A DNA stretch of 64,000 bases from Allobosea sp035944375 (GTDB lineage: Bacteria > Pseudomonadota > Alphaproteobacteria > Rhizobiales > Beijerinckiaceae): assembly GCF_035944375.1 (NCBI RefSeq), contig NZ_DASZBE010000013.1. One strand, 5' to 3'. The translations under genes and the position numbers were made by a program. Each line of letters opens with the position of its first letter. Position 1 is the stretch's first letter. Shown here piece after piece: positions 18,327 to 26,578 of the stretch. The notes beneath the pieces were generated by a model. That model worked only from the letters and a program-made list of their open reading frames with translations. It ran no database searches and was not told the DNA's origin.

Positions 18327-19685
18327 TCAGGCGCTCTCGCCCCTGAGCCGCCGCAGTGCCTTGTCACGGCCGATCAGCGGCAGCAGCGCCGCCAGTTCCG
18401 GCCCGTGATCGTGAGCGGTCAGCGCCTGGCGCAGCGGCATGAACAGGGCCTTGCCCTTGGCGCCGGTCGCGGCCTGCACCGCGGCGGTCCAGCTCTTCCA
18501 GGTCGTCGCGTCGAAGGGCTCGGGCGGAAGCACCGAGGCCGCGGTGGCGGCAAAGGCGGGATCGGCGATGACCGGCCTGATCGGCCCGCGCACGACGTCG
18601 TCCCAGAGGCGGGCGTCGTCGAGCTTCGCGAGGTTGCCGCGGATCGCGAGCCAGAACGGTTCCGCCCCGCCGATGCCCAGCGCCGCCAGTCGCGTTGCGA
18701 CCGCCTGATAGGGCAACTGGTGCAGGGTGCGGGCGCTGAGCGTGTCGAGGTCGTGCTCGTCGAACTTGGCCGGTGCGCGCGAGACATGGGCGAGATCGAC
18801 CAGACCGGCCAGCTCGTCGAGGCTCGACACCGGGCGCACCGCATCCGACGAGCCGGTCAGCGTTGCGAGCGCCGCGACCGCCAGCGGCTCGACGCCGGCC
18901 TCGCGCAGGCCGCGCAGCGAAAGATGGCCGAGCCGCTTCGAGAGCCCCTCGCCGCTCGCCGTGGTCAGCAGGTTGTGGTGGCCAAAGGCCGGCAGCGCCG
19001 CCCCCAGCGCCTGGAAGATCTGGATATGCACCGCCGTATTGGTGACGTGGTCCTCGCCCCGGATGATGTGGGTCACGCCGGTCGCCGCGTCGTCAACGAC
19101 CGAGGGGAGATGGTAGAGATAGCTGCCGTCCTCGCGGATCAGCACCTGGTCGGAGAGCGAGGCGCAATCGACATGGGCGTCGCCGCGGATCAGATCGGTC
19201 CAGGCGACCACGCGTGGCTCCAGCAGGAAGCGCCAATGCGGCCGGCGGCCTTCCGCCTCGAGCTTCGCGCGGTCCTCGGCGGTGAGCTTCAGCGCGGCGC
19301 GGTCGTAGATCGGCGGCAGGCCGCGGGCGAGCTGGCGCTTGCGGCGCCGGTCGAGTTCGTCGGCGGTCTCGTAGCAGGGGTAGAGCCGCCCGGCGGCGCG
19401 CAGATCCTCCGCCGCGGTGTCGTAGAGCGAGAGGCGCTGCGACTGGCTGATGACGAGATCGGGCGTGATGCCGAGCCAGGCGAGGTCCTCCGCGATCGCG
19501 GCGGCATATTCCGGCTTCGAGCGCGCGAGATCGGTGTCGTCGTAACGCAGCATGAAGCGCCCGCCATGGCGGCGGGCATAGAGCCCGTTGAACAGGGCCG
19601 AGCGGGCATTTCCGATATGCAGATAGCCCGTCGGCGAGGGCGCGAAGCGCAGGAGCGGCGGGCGGGAAGGCGCGGGGCTGGTCAT
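18327..19685 (-). CDS. gltX: glutamate--tRNA ligase paralogue
   Basis: 452 residues. RFAPSPTGYLHIGNARSALF carries the HIGN form of the HIGH motif (23-26), and SGEGLSKRLG replaces the usual KLSKR, leaving the SKR catalytic core. RYDDTD and IRGEDHVTNTAVHIQ are other class I GluRS landmarks. Many alphaproteobacteria carry two GluRS genes, one of which can charge tRNA-Gln for the amidotransferase route; this could be either. The start at 19685 places the HIGH motif at the normal distance from the N-terminus. Confidence 0.92.
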   Translation of the reverse strand: MTSPAPSRPPLLRFAPSPTGYLHIGNARSALFNGLYARRHGGRFMLRYDDTDLARSKPEYAAAIAEDLAWLGITPDLVISQSQRLSLYDTAAEDLRAAGRLYPCYETADELDRRRKRQLARGLPPIYDRAALKLTAEDRAKLEAEGRRPHWRFLLEPRVVAWTDLIRGDAHVDCASLSDQVLIREDGSYLYHLPSVVDDAATGVTHIIRGEDHVTNTAVHIQIFQALGAALPAFGHHNLLTTASGEGLSKRLGHLSLRGLREAGVEPLAVAALATLTGSSDAVRPVSSLDELAGLVDLAHVSRAPAKFDEHDLDTLSARTLHQLPYQAVATRLAALGIGGAEPFWLAIRGNLAKLDDARLWDDVVRGPIRPVIADPAFAATAASVLPPEPFDATTWKSWTAAVQAATGAKGKALFMPLRQALTAHDHGPELAALLPLIGRDKALRRLRGESA

Positions 19686-19810
19686 GGCGGCGCTTATGGC
19701 GCTTTTGGCCGGCAGCGACAATCGCCTCCGCCGGCCATGTGCAGGAGGCATGATGCAATGCGAACGTCGCCATTGCAGCGCAGCACAATCTGCGGCTTAA
19801 TGATGGCATT

Positions 19811-19886
19811 CGAATGGACCCGGTGAAAATCCGGGTGGCTCTTCCGGCCGCCGATCCGCCGGACAACCCAACTGCCGATCCCGCCT
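19811..19886 (+). promoter_or_regulatory. structured leader upstream of the SulP gene
   Basis: Two adjacent perfect hairpins precede the transporter. ACCCGG and CCGGGT enclose the 7-base loop TGAAAAT at about 19817-19835, and TCCGGC and GCCGGA enclose a 9-base loop at about 19842-19862. The block ends some 55 bases before the start codon. Conserved-looking single-stranded stretches follow (ACAACCCAACTGCCGATCC). The position before a SulP gene in an alphaproteobacterium fits the proposed 'sul1' cis-regulatory RNA class, but I cannot check the consensus. Confidence 0.4.
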
Positions 19887-19918
19887 GAAGCCTGCGCCTG
19901 CCGCCGGCTCCGATCGCT

Positions 19919-21412
19919 ATGGGTTTTTTCATGACACGATTGTCCAGCTATCGCCGCGAATGGTTCTCCAACATCCGGGGCGACATCCTCTCCGGCATCG
20001 TCGTAGCGCTCGCGCTGATCCCGGAGGCGATCGGCTTCTCGGTCATCGCCGGCGTCGACCCCAAGGTCGGGCTGTTCGCCTCCTTCGCGATCGCCTGCGT
20101 GTCGGCCTTCGTCGGGGGGCGGCCGGGGATGATTTCGGCTGCGACCGCCGCCACCGCCGTGCTGATGGTCACGCTGGTGAAGGAACACGGCCTGCCCTAT
20201 CTCTTCGCCGCGACGATCCTGATGGGTCTGATCCAGCTCGGAGCCGGTGCGCTCCGGCTCGGGCGCCTGATGAGCTTCGTCTCGCGCTCGGTCATCACCG
20301 GCTTCGTCAACGCGCTCGCGATCCTGATCTTCATGGCGCAGCTGCCGGAGCTGGTCGGCGTGCCGTCGCTGACCTATGCGATGATCGCGGGCGGCCTCGC
20401 GATCATCTATCTCCTGCCTTATGTCACCAAGGCGATCCCCTCCCCGCTCGTCGCCATCGCGGTGCTGACGGCGCTGGCCTGGGGTCTCGGGCTGGATCTG
20501 CGTACCGTCGGCGATCTCGGCGAACTGCCTTCGACGCTGCCGGTCTTCGCGCTGCCGCAGGTGCCACTGACCTTCGAGACGCTGCAGATCATCTTTCCCT
20601 ATTCGGTCGCGCTGGCGGCGGTGGGGCTGCTGGAATCGCTGCTGACGGCCCAGATCGTCGACGACATGACCGAGACCACCAGCAACAAGAGCCAGGAATG
20701 CTACGGCCAGGGCGCGAGCAACATCGCCTCGGCGCTGATCGGCGGCATGGGCGGCTGCGCCATGATCGGCCAGTCGGTGATTAATGTGACCTCGGGCGGG
20801 CGCGGTCGGCTCTCGACCTTCGTGGCCGGGGCCTTCCTGCTGTTCCTGATTCTCGTGCTCGACGATCTCGTGCGGATCATCCCCATGGCCGCCCTGGTCG
20901 CGGTGATGATCATGGTCTCGATCGGCACCTTCTCCTGGCGCTCGATCCTCGATCTGCGGACCAATCCCCTGCCTTCCTCCATCGTCATGCTGGCGACGGT
21001 GACGACTGTGGTGGCGACGCATGACCTCGCCAAGGGCGTGCTCGTCGGCGTGCTTTTGTCGGGCGTGTTCTTCGCCGGCAAGGTCGCGCGCCTCGTCGCC
21101 GTCGAGAAGCGCGACAGCGCGGATGGCACGGCCGTGACCTATGTGGTCCGCGGCCAGATCTTCTTCGCCTCGGTCGACAGCTTTCTCCGCGATTTCTCCT
21201 TCGAGGAGCGGCCGGCGCGCGTGACGATCGACCTGACGCATGCGCATTTCTGGGACATTTCGGCGATCGGCGCGCTCGACAAGGTCGTGCTACGGCTGCG
21301 CAAGAACGGCGCGGAGGTCGAGGTGCTCGGCCTCAACGAGGCCAGCGCGACGATGGTCGACCGCTTCGGGCGCCACGACAAGGGCGACGCCGGGCCGGCT
21401 GCCGTCCACTGA
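19919..21412 (+). CDS. SulP family anion transporter with STAS domain
   Basis: 497 residues. The membrane domain (about 20-400) starts with NIRGDILSGIVVALALIPEA, the SulP signature region, and has 10-14 helices. The cytoplasmic STAS domain covers about 410-490 (VRGQIFFASVDSFLRDF, DLTHAHFWDISAIGALDKVV). SulP proteins carry sulfate, bicarbonate or dicarboxylates. TSNKSQECYGQGASNIASAL is the usual conserved loop. ATG at 19919 or 19931 (MTRLSS) are both possible; neither has a strong Shine-Dalgarno. The leader RNA upstream may regulate it. Confidence 0.92.
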   Translation: MGFFMTRLSSYRREWFSNIRGDILSGIVVALALIPEAIGFSVIAGVDPKVGLFASFAIACVSAFVGGRPGMISAATAATAVLMVTLVKEHGLPYLFAATILMGLIQLGAGALRLGRLMSFVSRSVITGFVNALAILIFMAQLPELVGVPSLTYAMIAGGLAIIYLLPYVTKAIPSPLVAIAVLTALAWGLGLDLRTVGDLGELPSTLPVFALPQVPLTFETLQIIFPYSVALAAVGLLESLLTAQIVDDMTETTSNKSQECYGQGASNIASALIGGMGGCAMIGQSVINVTSGGRGRLSTFVAGAFLLFLILVLDDLVRIIPMAALVAVMIMVSIGTFSWRSILDLRTNPLPSSIVMLATVTTVVATHDLAKGVLVGVLLSGVFFAGKVARLVAVEKRDSADGTAVTYVVRGQIFFASVDSFLRDFSFEERPARVTIDLTHAHFWDISAIGALDKVVLRLRKNGAEVEVLGLNEASATMVDRFGRHDKGDAGPAAVH

Positions 21413-21430
21413 AGCCCGGGCGAGCCGGCC

Positions 21431-23056
21431 TCAGAAATCGATGCTCTCGCCGCCGTTGCGGCCGACACCGCGGACCAGCGCGGCATCCGGCTCATGGACC
21501 GGCTCGCCGCTGTCGACGAAGCCGTGGCGCGGCGGCTGGCGCGGCCCCTCGTCCGTCAGACGGACGCCGGCAGGACCCAGGCGTGCCCGGCGCCTGTGGC
21601 GAAGCTCCTCCTGCAGGGCCATCACGGTCTGTCGGGCATGGCCGTCCGCGACGATCTCGGCGACGCGCCGGCCCAGCCCGAGCGCGGACAGGATTTCGTC
21701 CCGCTGCGGATCGGGGCGCTGCGCGAGCCAGGCCGCCGGAACGATCGCGCCGTCGCGCCCGAGCGCCCCCGCGGGCTTCCAGCCCTGACGCAGCTCACAG
21801 AGGCGGGCGATCTCGGTCTCCGAGAAAGGCCTGACCGGATCGAAGACATCGACCAGCGGGGCACTGGCCGCGGTCGCTTCGCTCAGGAGGGTGCGGCTCT
21901 CCTGCGCCGCCAGCGCCGTCAGCAGGGCACCGCGAGCGGCCGCCAGCGCTGCGCCCGTCGCATAGATGCCCTCGCCCAGCGTCTCGGCCAGCAGCGCGCC
22001 GAGCGGCGCGATCGGAACCACCCGGCACGGGATGCCGAGGGTCTGGGCGAACGCCTGACTCTCCGCCTGCTCCCGCTCCTCGCCCCCGGACGAGGCCAGC
22101 ATGATCGCGCAGACGCGCTCCGGCCCGACCGCATCAACCGCCATCATGGCCGCGAGCGCAGAGTCTAGCCCGCCGAGTGCGAGCAGAATTCCGGCCGTGC
22201 CCGTCCGACGGACATGGTCGCGCAGACCGAGCACGCAGGCGGCGTAATCGGCCGCATCCGCGGTCGGCACCGGCGCGATCTCTCTCGTCTCGCAGCGCCA
22301 GGCGCCGCGCTCGCGGCTCCAAGGCATGACCGCGAGCGCCTCCGCGAAGGCGGGCAGCTGGAGCGTCAGATTGCGTTCGTGCCCGAGCGCGAAGGAGGCG
22401 CCGTCGAGGATCTGCTCGTCCTGTCCGCCCACCGCGTTGAGCCAGACCAGCGGCAGGCCCGTCTCGACGACGCGCGCGACGGCGACGTTCATGCGGACGT
22501 CGCCGCTGCCGCGACGATAGGCCGAGGCATCGGCGACGAGCAGCATCTCGGCGCCCGTCTCCGCCAAGCACTCCGCCACCTCCTCGTCGGCGATGTCGCC
22601 GCCGATCACCAGCCCCAGACGGACCCGCCCGCGGAACGGAACCGGCCCCGGCAACGGCCCTGGGGAGAACACCCTCGCCTCGTCGTCGGCGCCGTCAACG
22701 TCGAGGCGAACCTTGAAGCGCACCGCCTGGATCACGCCGCCGTCGAGCAGCGCGAGCGCATTGTAGATTCGGCCGTCCTCGACCCAGGGCAGGCCGAGCA
22801 GAACCGCGGGGCCGCCATCGGCCGTCTCACGCGCGAGCGCCTCGCAGCTGCGGCGACAGGCGTCCTGGAAGGCCGGAACGAGGGTCAGCCCGGCTGGCTG
22901 CCCGCCCGCCAGCATCAGCTCGGGAAACAGGACGAGATCGGCGCCGGCCCGGGCCGCCTCGCGGCGCGCGGCCCGGACGAGGTCGGCATTACCCGCGACG
23001 TCCCCGAGAGTGGGGTTCGCTTGCGCGAGGGCGAGGCGGAAGGAGCTTGCGGTCAT
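21431..23056 (-). CDS. NadE-like protein with degenerate active sites
   Basis: 541 residues with the domain order of glutamine-dependent NAD synthetase: a nitrilase-fold amidase (about 1-260) then an NAD synthase domain. The nitrilase triad keeps E46 (FPELML) and K115, but the nucleophile is lost: 'ICEDI' is IGGDI, placing Gly at 152. In the synthetase the ATP loop 'SGGIDS' is LGGLDS (294-299), and the 'STGNKSE' segment is absent, replaced by LLSEATAASAPL. The frame is complete, so the protein may have a non-catalytic role or be decaying. A normal nadE presumably lies elsewhere. The MTASSF start is preferred to the upstream codon at 23092. Confidence 0.85.
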   Translation of the reverse strand: MTASSFRLALAQANPTLGDVAGNADLVRAARREAARAGADLVLFPELMLAGGQPAGLTLVPAFQDACRRSCEALARETADGGPAVLLGLPWVEDGRIYNALALLDGGVIQAVRFKVRLDVDGADDEARVFSPGPLPGPVPFRGRVRLGLVIGGDIADEEVAECLAETGAEMLLVADASAYRRGSGDVRMNVAVARVVETGLPLVWLNAVGGQDEQILDGASFALGHERNLTLQLPAFAEALAVMPWSRERGAWRCETREIAPVPTADAADYAACVLGLRDHVRRTGTAGILLALGGLDSALAAMMAVDAVGPERVCAIMLASSGGEEREQAESQAFAQTLGIPCRVVPIAPLGALLAETLGEGIYATGAALAAARGALLTALAAQESRTLLSEATAASAPLVDVFDPVRPFSETEIARLCELRQGWKPAGALGRDGAIVPAAWLAQRPDPQRDEILSALGLGRRVAEIVADGHARQTVMALQEELRHRRRARLGPAGVRLTDEGPRQPPRHGFVDSGEPVHEPDAALVRGVGRNGGESIDF

Positions 23057-23120
23057 GGCCGGGGCTGTAACGCGGCGCGCCCGGCCGGGCAACGGCGCGC
23101 CGCAGGCCGGCCCGCGGCCG

Positions 23121-23147
23121 CGCTTAACCGGACGTTAGGGTTAAGCG
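23121..23147. promoter_or_regulatory. 9-base dyad with CtrA-like half-sites
   Basis: CGCTTAACC (23121-23129) is repeated in inverse as GGTTAAGCG (23139-23147) around a 9-base centre. Inside it TTAA, seven bases, then TTAG (23124-23138) is one mismatch from the CtrA box TTAA-N7-TTAA. It lies between the divergent NadE-like and outer-membrane genes, 62 bases before the latter's start codon. A role in the outer-membrane gene promoter is an inference. Confidence 0.45.
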
Positions 23148-23208
23148 GTCATGAATGGGACACGAGCCGCTCCTGCAAGACTGCCGGCCGTCGTTCGGAG
23201 AAGCGACC

Positions 23209-24102
23209 ATGCGTACCCGCCAGACTCATCGACCGGGCCGAAGCCTCGCCCTCGCCGCCCTCGCCGCCTGCTCGCTCGGTGCCCTGTCGCCGGCCCAGGC
23301 GGCCGACTACCCCGTCCTGCGCGGGTCCCAGATCGACGACGCGCCGCCCGCGCCGGAATTCTTCGCTGGCAACACCAACTGGTCGGGCTTCTATGTCGGC
23401 GGCGGCGCCGGGGTCTCCTCCACCAAGTTCGAGCCGGGCAACGGGCTGCAGAACCTCGCCAACTTCGCCTACCGCAACACCCTGCTCGGCAGCGAGGTGA
23501 ACATGGGCAATCTGGTGGGCAATCTGCCGTCGAAGACCGACAGCGGCGCGACGTTTTTCGGCTTCGCCGGCTACAATTTCGCCTTCGGCGACGTGATCCT
23601 CGGCCTGGAGGCGGACTACACCAAATCCAATCACGAATATCTGCTCAGCGACTTCATCGGGCGCCGCTCCACGACATCCGACGGCACGATCAACGACTAC
23701 ACCCTGACGACACGGCAGGGAGCCGAACTGAAGGACTACGCCACCGCGCGCATCCGGATGGGCTGGGCCTATGGGCGCATCATGCCCTTCGCCACGATCG
23801 GTGGCGCCGTGGGGCGTTTCGACACGACGTCGACGATCGATGCGACCTGGCGCTTCACCCGCACCAACCCCATCACCGGCGCGATCGACAACAATGTCGT
23901 GGCCTCCGGCTATCCGCTGCGCGTCGGCGCCACCCGGCGCAATGTCTACGGCTTCGGCCTGACGGCCGGCGGCGGCATCGACATGGCGCTCACCGACAAT
24001 CTGTTCCTGCGCGCGGAATACCAGATCATCCGCTTCGCCGACGTCGAAGGCACCACCACGACGATCAACACCGGCCGTGTTGCCGCTGCGCTGAAGTTCT
24101 GA
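23209..24102 (+). CDS. outer-membrane beta-barrel protein (Omp25/Omp31 type)
   Basis: 297 residues with a signal peptide (MRTRQTHRPGRSLALAALAA, cleavage after AQA). The mature chain opens with WSGFYVGGGAG and has the alternating beta-strand pattern of an 8-stranded barrel (FFGFAGYNFAFGDVILGLEADY, ARIRMGWAYGRIMPFATIGGAVG), ending in the outer-membrane signature Phe (AAALKF). Members of this family in rhizobia and Brucella are major surface proteins. A CGGAGAAG ribosome-binding site precedes the ATG. A bidirectional terminator follows. Confidence 0.9.
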   Translation: MRTRQTHRPGRSLALAALAACSLGALSPAQAADYPVLRGSQIDDAPPAPEFFAGNTNWSGFYVGGGAGVSSTKFEPGNGLQNLANFAYRNTLLGSEVNMGNLVGNLPSKTDSGATFFGFAGYNFAFGDVILGLEADYTKSNHEYLLSDFIGRRSTTSDGTINDYTLTTRQGAELKDYATARIRMGWAYGRIMPFATIGGAVGRFDTTSTIDATWRFTRTNPITGAIDNNVVASGYPLRVGATRRNVYGFGLTAGGGIDMALTDNLFLRAEYQIIRFADVEGTTTTINTGRVAAALKF

Positions 24103-24128
24103 CGCCGCCTGTCTCGACCGACATGAAA

Positions 24129-24155
24129 AAAGCCGGGGCGGCACGCCCCGGCTTT
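24129..24155. terminator. bidirectional intrinsic terminator
   Basis: AAAGCCGGGGCG (24129-24140) pairs with CGCCCCGGCTTT (24144-24155) around GCA, with an A-run on the left (24126-24131) serving the leftward gene and TTT on the right serving the rightward one. It lies between the convergent outer-membrane and DAHP synthase genes. Confidence 0.9.
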
Positions 24156-24184
24156 CCTGTTTCAGCATCTCGAACCGTGGCGCC

Positions 24185-25570
24185 TCACTCCGCCGCCTCG
24201 ACCTCCGGACGGACCCGCCCGGCCCGCTCGCGCTTGACCAGCTCGGCCACGAGGAAGGCCAGCTCCAGCGCCTGCTCGGCGTTGAGGCGCGGGTCGCAGA
24301 CCGTGTGGTAGCGGTCGTTGAGATCGGCATCGGTCATGCCGCGCGCGCCGCCGGTGCATTCGGTGACGTTCTTGCCGGTCATCTCCAGATGCAGGCCGCC
24401 GGCATGGGTGCCTTCCGCCTGATGCACCGCGAAGAAGTTCTTCACCTCGGTCATGATCAGGTCGAAGGGGCGTGTCTTGTAGCCGCTGGCGGCCTTGACC
24501 GTGTTGCCGTGCATCGGATCGCAGGACCAGACGACGTTGCGCCCTTCCCGCTTTGTGGCGCGCACCAAGGCCGGCAGCGTGTCGAAGACCTTGTCGGCAC
24601 CGAAGCGGCCGATCAGCGTCAGGCGGCCGGCCTGGTTCTGCGGATCGAGCACGTCGATCAGCTTGAGCAGGCCGTCGACCGTGGTCGAGGGGCCGCATTT
24701 CAGCCCGATCGGGTTGCGGATGCCGCGGAAGAACTCGACATGAGCATGATCGAGCTGGCGGGTGCGATCACCGATCCAGACCATGTGGCCGGAGGTGTCG
24801 TACCAGTCGCCCGTGGTGGAATCGACGCGCGTCATCGCCTGCTCGTAGCCGAGCAGCAGCGCCTCGTGGCTGGTGTAGAACTCCGTCGAGCGCATCTCGG
24901 GATGCGTCTCGGGATCGATGCCGATGGCGCGCATGAAGTCGAGCGCCTCGGTGATACGCTCGGCGACCTCGTTGTAGCGCGAGGAGGCCGGGGCATCCTT
25001 GACGAAGCCGAGCATCCAGCGATGGGCGTTGTCGAGGTTGGCGTAGCCGCCGGTGGCGAAGGCGCGCAGCAGGTTCAGCGTCGCCGCGGACTGTCTGTAG
25101 GCCTCGAGCTGGCGGCGCGGATCGGGAATGCGCGCCTCCGGCGTGAAGGCGTTGTCGTTGACGATGTCGCCCTTGTAGCTCGGCAGCTCTACGCCGTTGA
25201 GGGTCTCCGTCGGAGCCGAGCGCGGTTTCGCGAACTGGCCGGCGATGCGCCCGACCTTCACCACCGGCGAGCCGCCCGCGAAGGTCAGCACCACCGCCAT
25301 CTGAAGGAAGAGCCGGAAGAAATCGCGGATGTTGTCGGCCGAATGCTCGCCGAAGCTTTCGGCACAGTCCCCGCCCTGGAGCAGGAAGGCCTCGCCGCTT
25401 GCGACTTTCGCGAGCGCCTTCTTCAGCTTGCGCGCCTCACCCGCAAAAACGAGGGGCGGAAAGCCGGCGAGCTGCTGCTCGACCGCCCTCAGGGCTGCCT
25501 GGTCCGGATAATCCGGAATCTGCTGGACGGGCTTGGCCCTCCAGCTCTCGGGCGTCCACCGCTCCGACAT
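24185..25570 (-). CDS. aroG: class II 3-deoxy-7-phosphoheptulonate synthase
   Basis: 461 residues, the plant/mycobacterial AroA-II type. It condenses phosphoenolpyruvate with erythrose 4-phosphate to DAHP, the first step of aromatic synthesis. LLQGGDCAESF, GRIAGQFAKPRS, RSTEFYTSHEALLL, GLKCGPST and WSCDPMHGN hold the metal and substrate ligands (Cys of GGDCAE, His of CDPMHG, Glu and Asp near LHLEMTGKNVTEC). Class II enzymes are feedback-controlled differently from E. coli AroFGH. The start MSERWTPESW at 25570 is standard for the family. Confidence 0.96.
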   Translation of the reverse strand: MSERWTPESWRAKPVQQIPDYPDQAALRAVEQQLAGFPPLVFAGEARKLKKALAKVASGEAFLLQGGDCAESFGEHSADNIRDFFRLFLQMAVVLTFAGGSPVVKVGRIAGQFAKPRSAPTETLNGVELPSYKGDIVNDNAFTPEARIPDPRRQLEAYRQSAATLNLLRAFATGGYANLDNAHRWMLGFVKDAPASSRYNEVAERITEALDFMRAIGIDPETHPEMRSTEFYTSHEALLLGYEQAMTRVDSTTGDWYDTSGHMVWIGDRTRQLDHAHVEFFRGIRNPIGLKCGPSTTVDGLLKLIDVLDPQNQAGRLTLIGRFGADKVFDTLPALVRATKREGRNVVWSCDPMHGNTVKAASGYKTRPFDLIMTEVKNFFAVHQAEGTHAGGLHLEMTGKNVTECTGGARGMTDADLNDRYHTVCDPRLNAEQALELAFLVAELVKRERAGRVRPEVEAAE

Positions 25571-25857
25571 GGGTCCTGCTCCTGACTTCACTCCGCGCCG
25601 GTTAACCTGTTCGTAAGCGCGAAGGCGCGCCTATACACCCAAGGCGCCGCGAAGGCCACCATGGCGAGCAAGTCCGGCGGAGACCGGCGCGGCGGCGCTA
25701 TGGTTAGCGAAAGCTGAATCGGTTCAGCCGCTTGCCGGCAGGGGCTCGCAGATCGATTCCGGTTCATCACATCGCGCATCAACGCAATGACGTTGCAGTT
25801 CAACCGGTTCGAACGCTGATTCAACGCCGATGGCGAGCGTTGCGCGCCTGCCTCGGG

Positions 25858-26265
25858 TCAGGCCGGCTCGATGTCCGTGCGGCTGAAGTCGTCGCCCTTG
25901 AACAGCAGCCGGGCCTTCAGATGCCGGGCCGTGGCGTAGGAGAAGCAATCCCCGAGATTGAGGATGCCAGGACGTCCCGGTCCCATCCCGTAACGCTCGG
26001 CCGCCTCGACAGCGAGTGCTGTGACTGCGATGTCGGGAGCAATGGGGGCGATCGCGAGCGTCGACATGATCTCGTCGACCAACTGCAGGCCTAGCTTTCG
26101 GTCGCAGTTTTTGAGCCTGCCAACCGCGCATGCAGCCTCCCAGATCGAGACCGTAGAGACGAAGCGCTGCGAGGACCGGTTTCGGCCAAGGCGGTCGGAC
26201 AGGAGAGCGCCATCATGCTCGGGCATCAAGATCGAGACGAGCGCCGACGCATCGATAACGATCAA
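25858..26265 (-). CDS. vapC: VapC family PIN-domain toxin
   Basis: 135 residues. The PIN acidic site is complete: D5 (VIDASAL), E43 (SIWEAACA), D106 (LGDCFSYATA) and D125/D126 (KGDDFSRTD). VapC toxins are Mg-dependent endoribonucleases, often cutting tRNA or rRNA. The start overlaps the vapB stop as ATGA, so the pair is coupled. It is nearest to the group with the MIVIDASALV opening found in rhizobia. Confidence 0.94.
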   Translation of the reverse strand: MIVIDASALVSILMPEHDGALLSDRLGRNRSSQRFVSTVSIWEAACAVGRLKNCDRKLGLQLVDEIMSTLAIAPIAPDIAVTALAVEAAERYGMGPGRPGILNLGDCFSYATARHLKARLLFKGDDFSRTDIEPA

Positions 26266-26510
26266 AGTCGTTCATCCTCGCCGTTGATCTCGTCATAGAA
26301 GGCCCGATCGGCGGGAAGGCCGCTGTCTGGCATGGCAGCTAGCTTGGCATGGATCGGCGCGAGCTTCTCCCACAGGGTCGGCTCGGCAGCCTCGCGCTGC
26401 GCCTTCTCGCGAAGCGCCTCGTGGACGATCTCGGTCAGGCCCTTGCCGTGCTTGGCGGCGAGTCTGCGGGCGAGCGCCTCGACTTCGTCGTTCTTGATGC
26501 TGATGCCCAT
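26262..26510 (-). CDS. vapB: VapB family antitoxin
   Basis: 82 residues. The N-terminal part (MGISIKNDEVEALARRLAAK, then GKGLTEIVHEALREKAQRE) is the ribbon-helix-helix PSK domain of alphaproteobacterial VapB ('transcription factor' type). The C-terminal tail (PDSGLPADRAFYDEINGEDE) is the usual toxin-binding segment. It binds VapC and represses the operon through the paired palindromes just upstream. Confidence 0.92.
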   Translation of the reverse strand: MGISIKNDEVEALARRLAAKHGKGLTEIVHEALREKAQREAAEPTLWEKLAPIHAKLAAMPDSGLPADRAFYDEINGEDERL

Positions 26511-26522
26511 GGCGACAGTTCC

Positions 26523-26554
26523 GTTCTAGAACGCTCGTTCGCGCATTCTAGAAT
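26523..26554. promoter_or_regulatory. paired palindromic operator of vapBC
   Basis: Two perfect 10-base palindromes, GTTCTAGAAC (26523-26532) and ATTCTAGAAT (26545-26554), share the core TTCTAGAA. Their centres are 22 bases apart, two helical turns, so two antitoxin dimers could sit on the same face of the helix. They lie 13 to 44 bases upstream of the vapB start. This fits VapB autoregulation, with conditional cooperativity as an inference. Confidence 0.8.
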
Positions 26555-26578
26555 AGGCGCGTCTCCGCCGCGATGCAA

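Noticed and set aside
19811..19886. Cobalamin riboswitch before the SulP gene
   Set aside because: Only the CCGGTGAAAATCCGG stem is similar; the B12 box and the other conserved loops are missing and a SulP gene is an unlikely target.
25588..25824. 78-codon frame between DAHP synthase and vapC
   Set aside because: Overlaps the promoter region of the DAHP synthase gene, has no start signal and a random composition.
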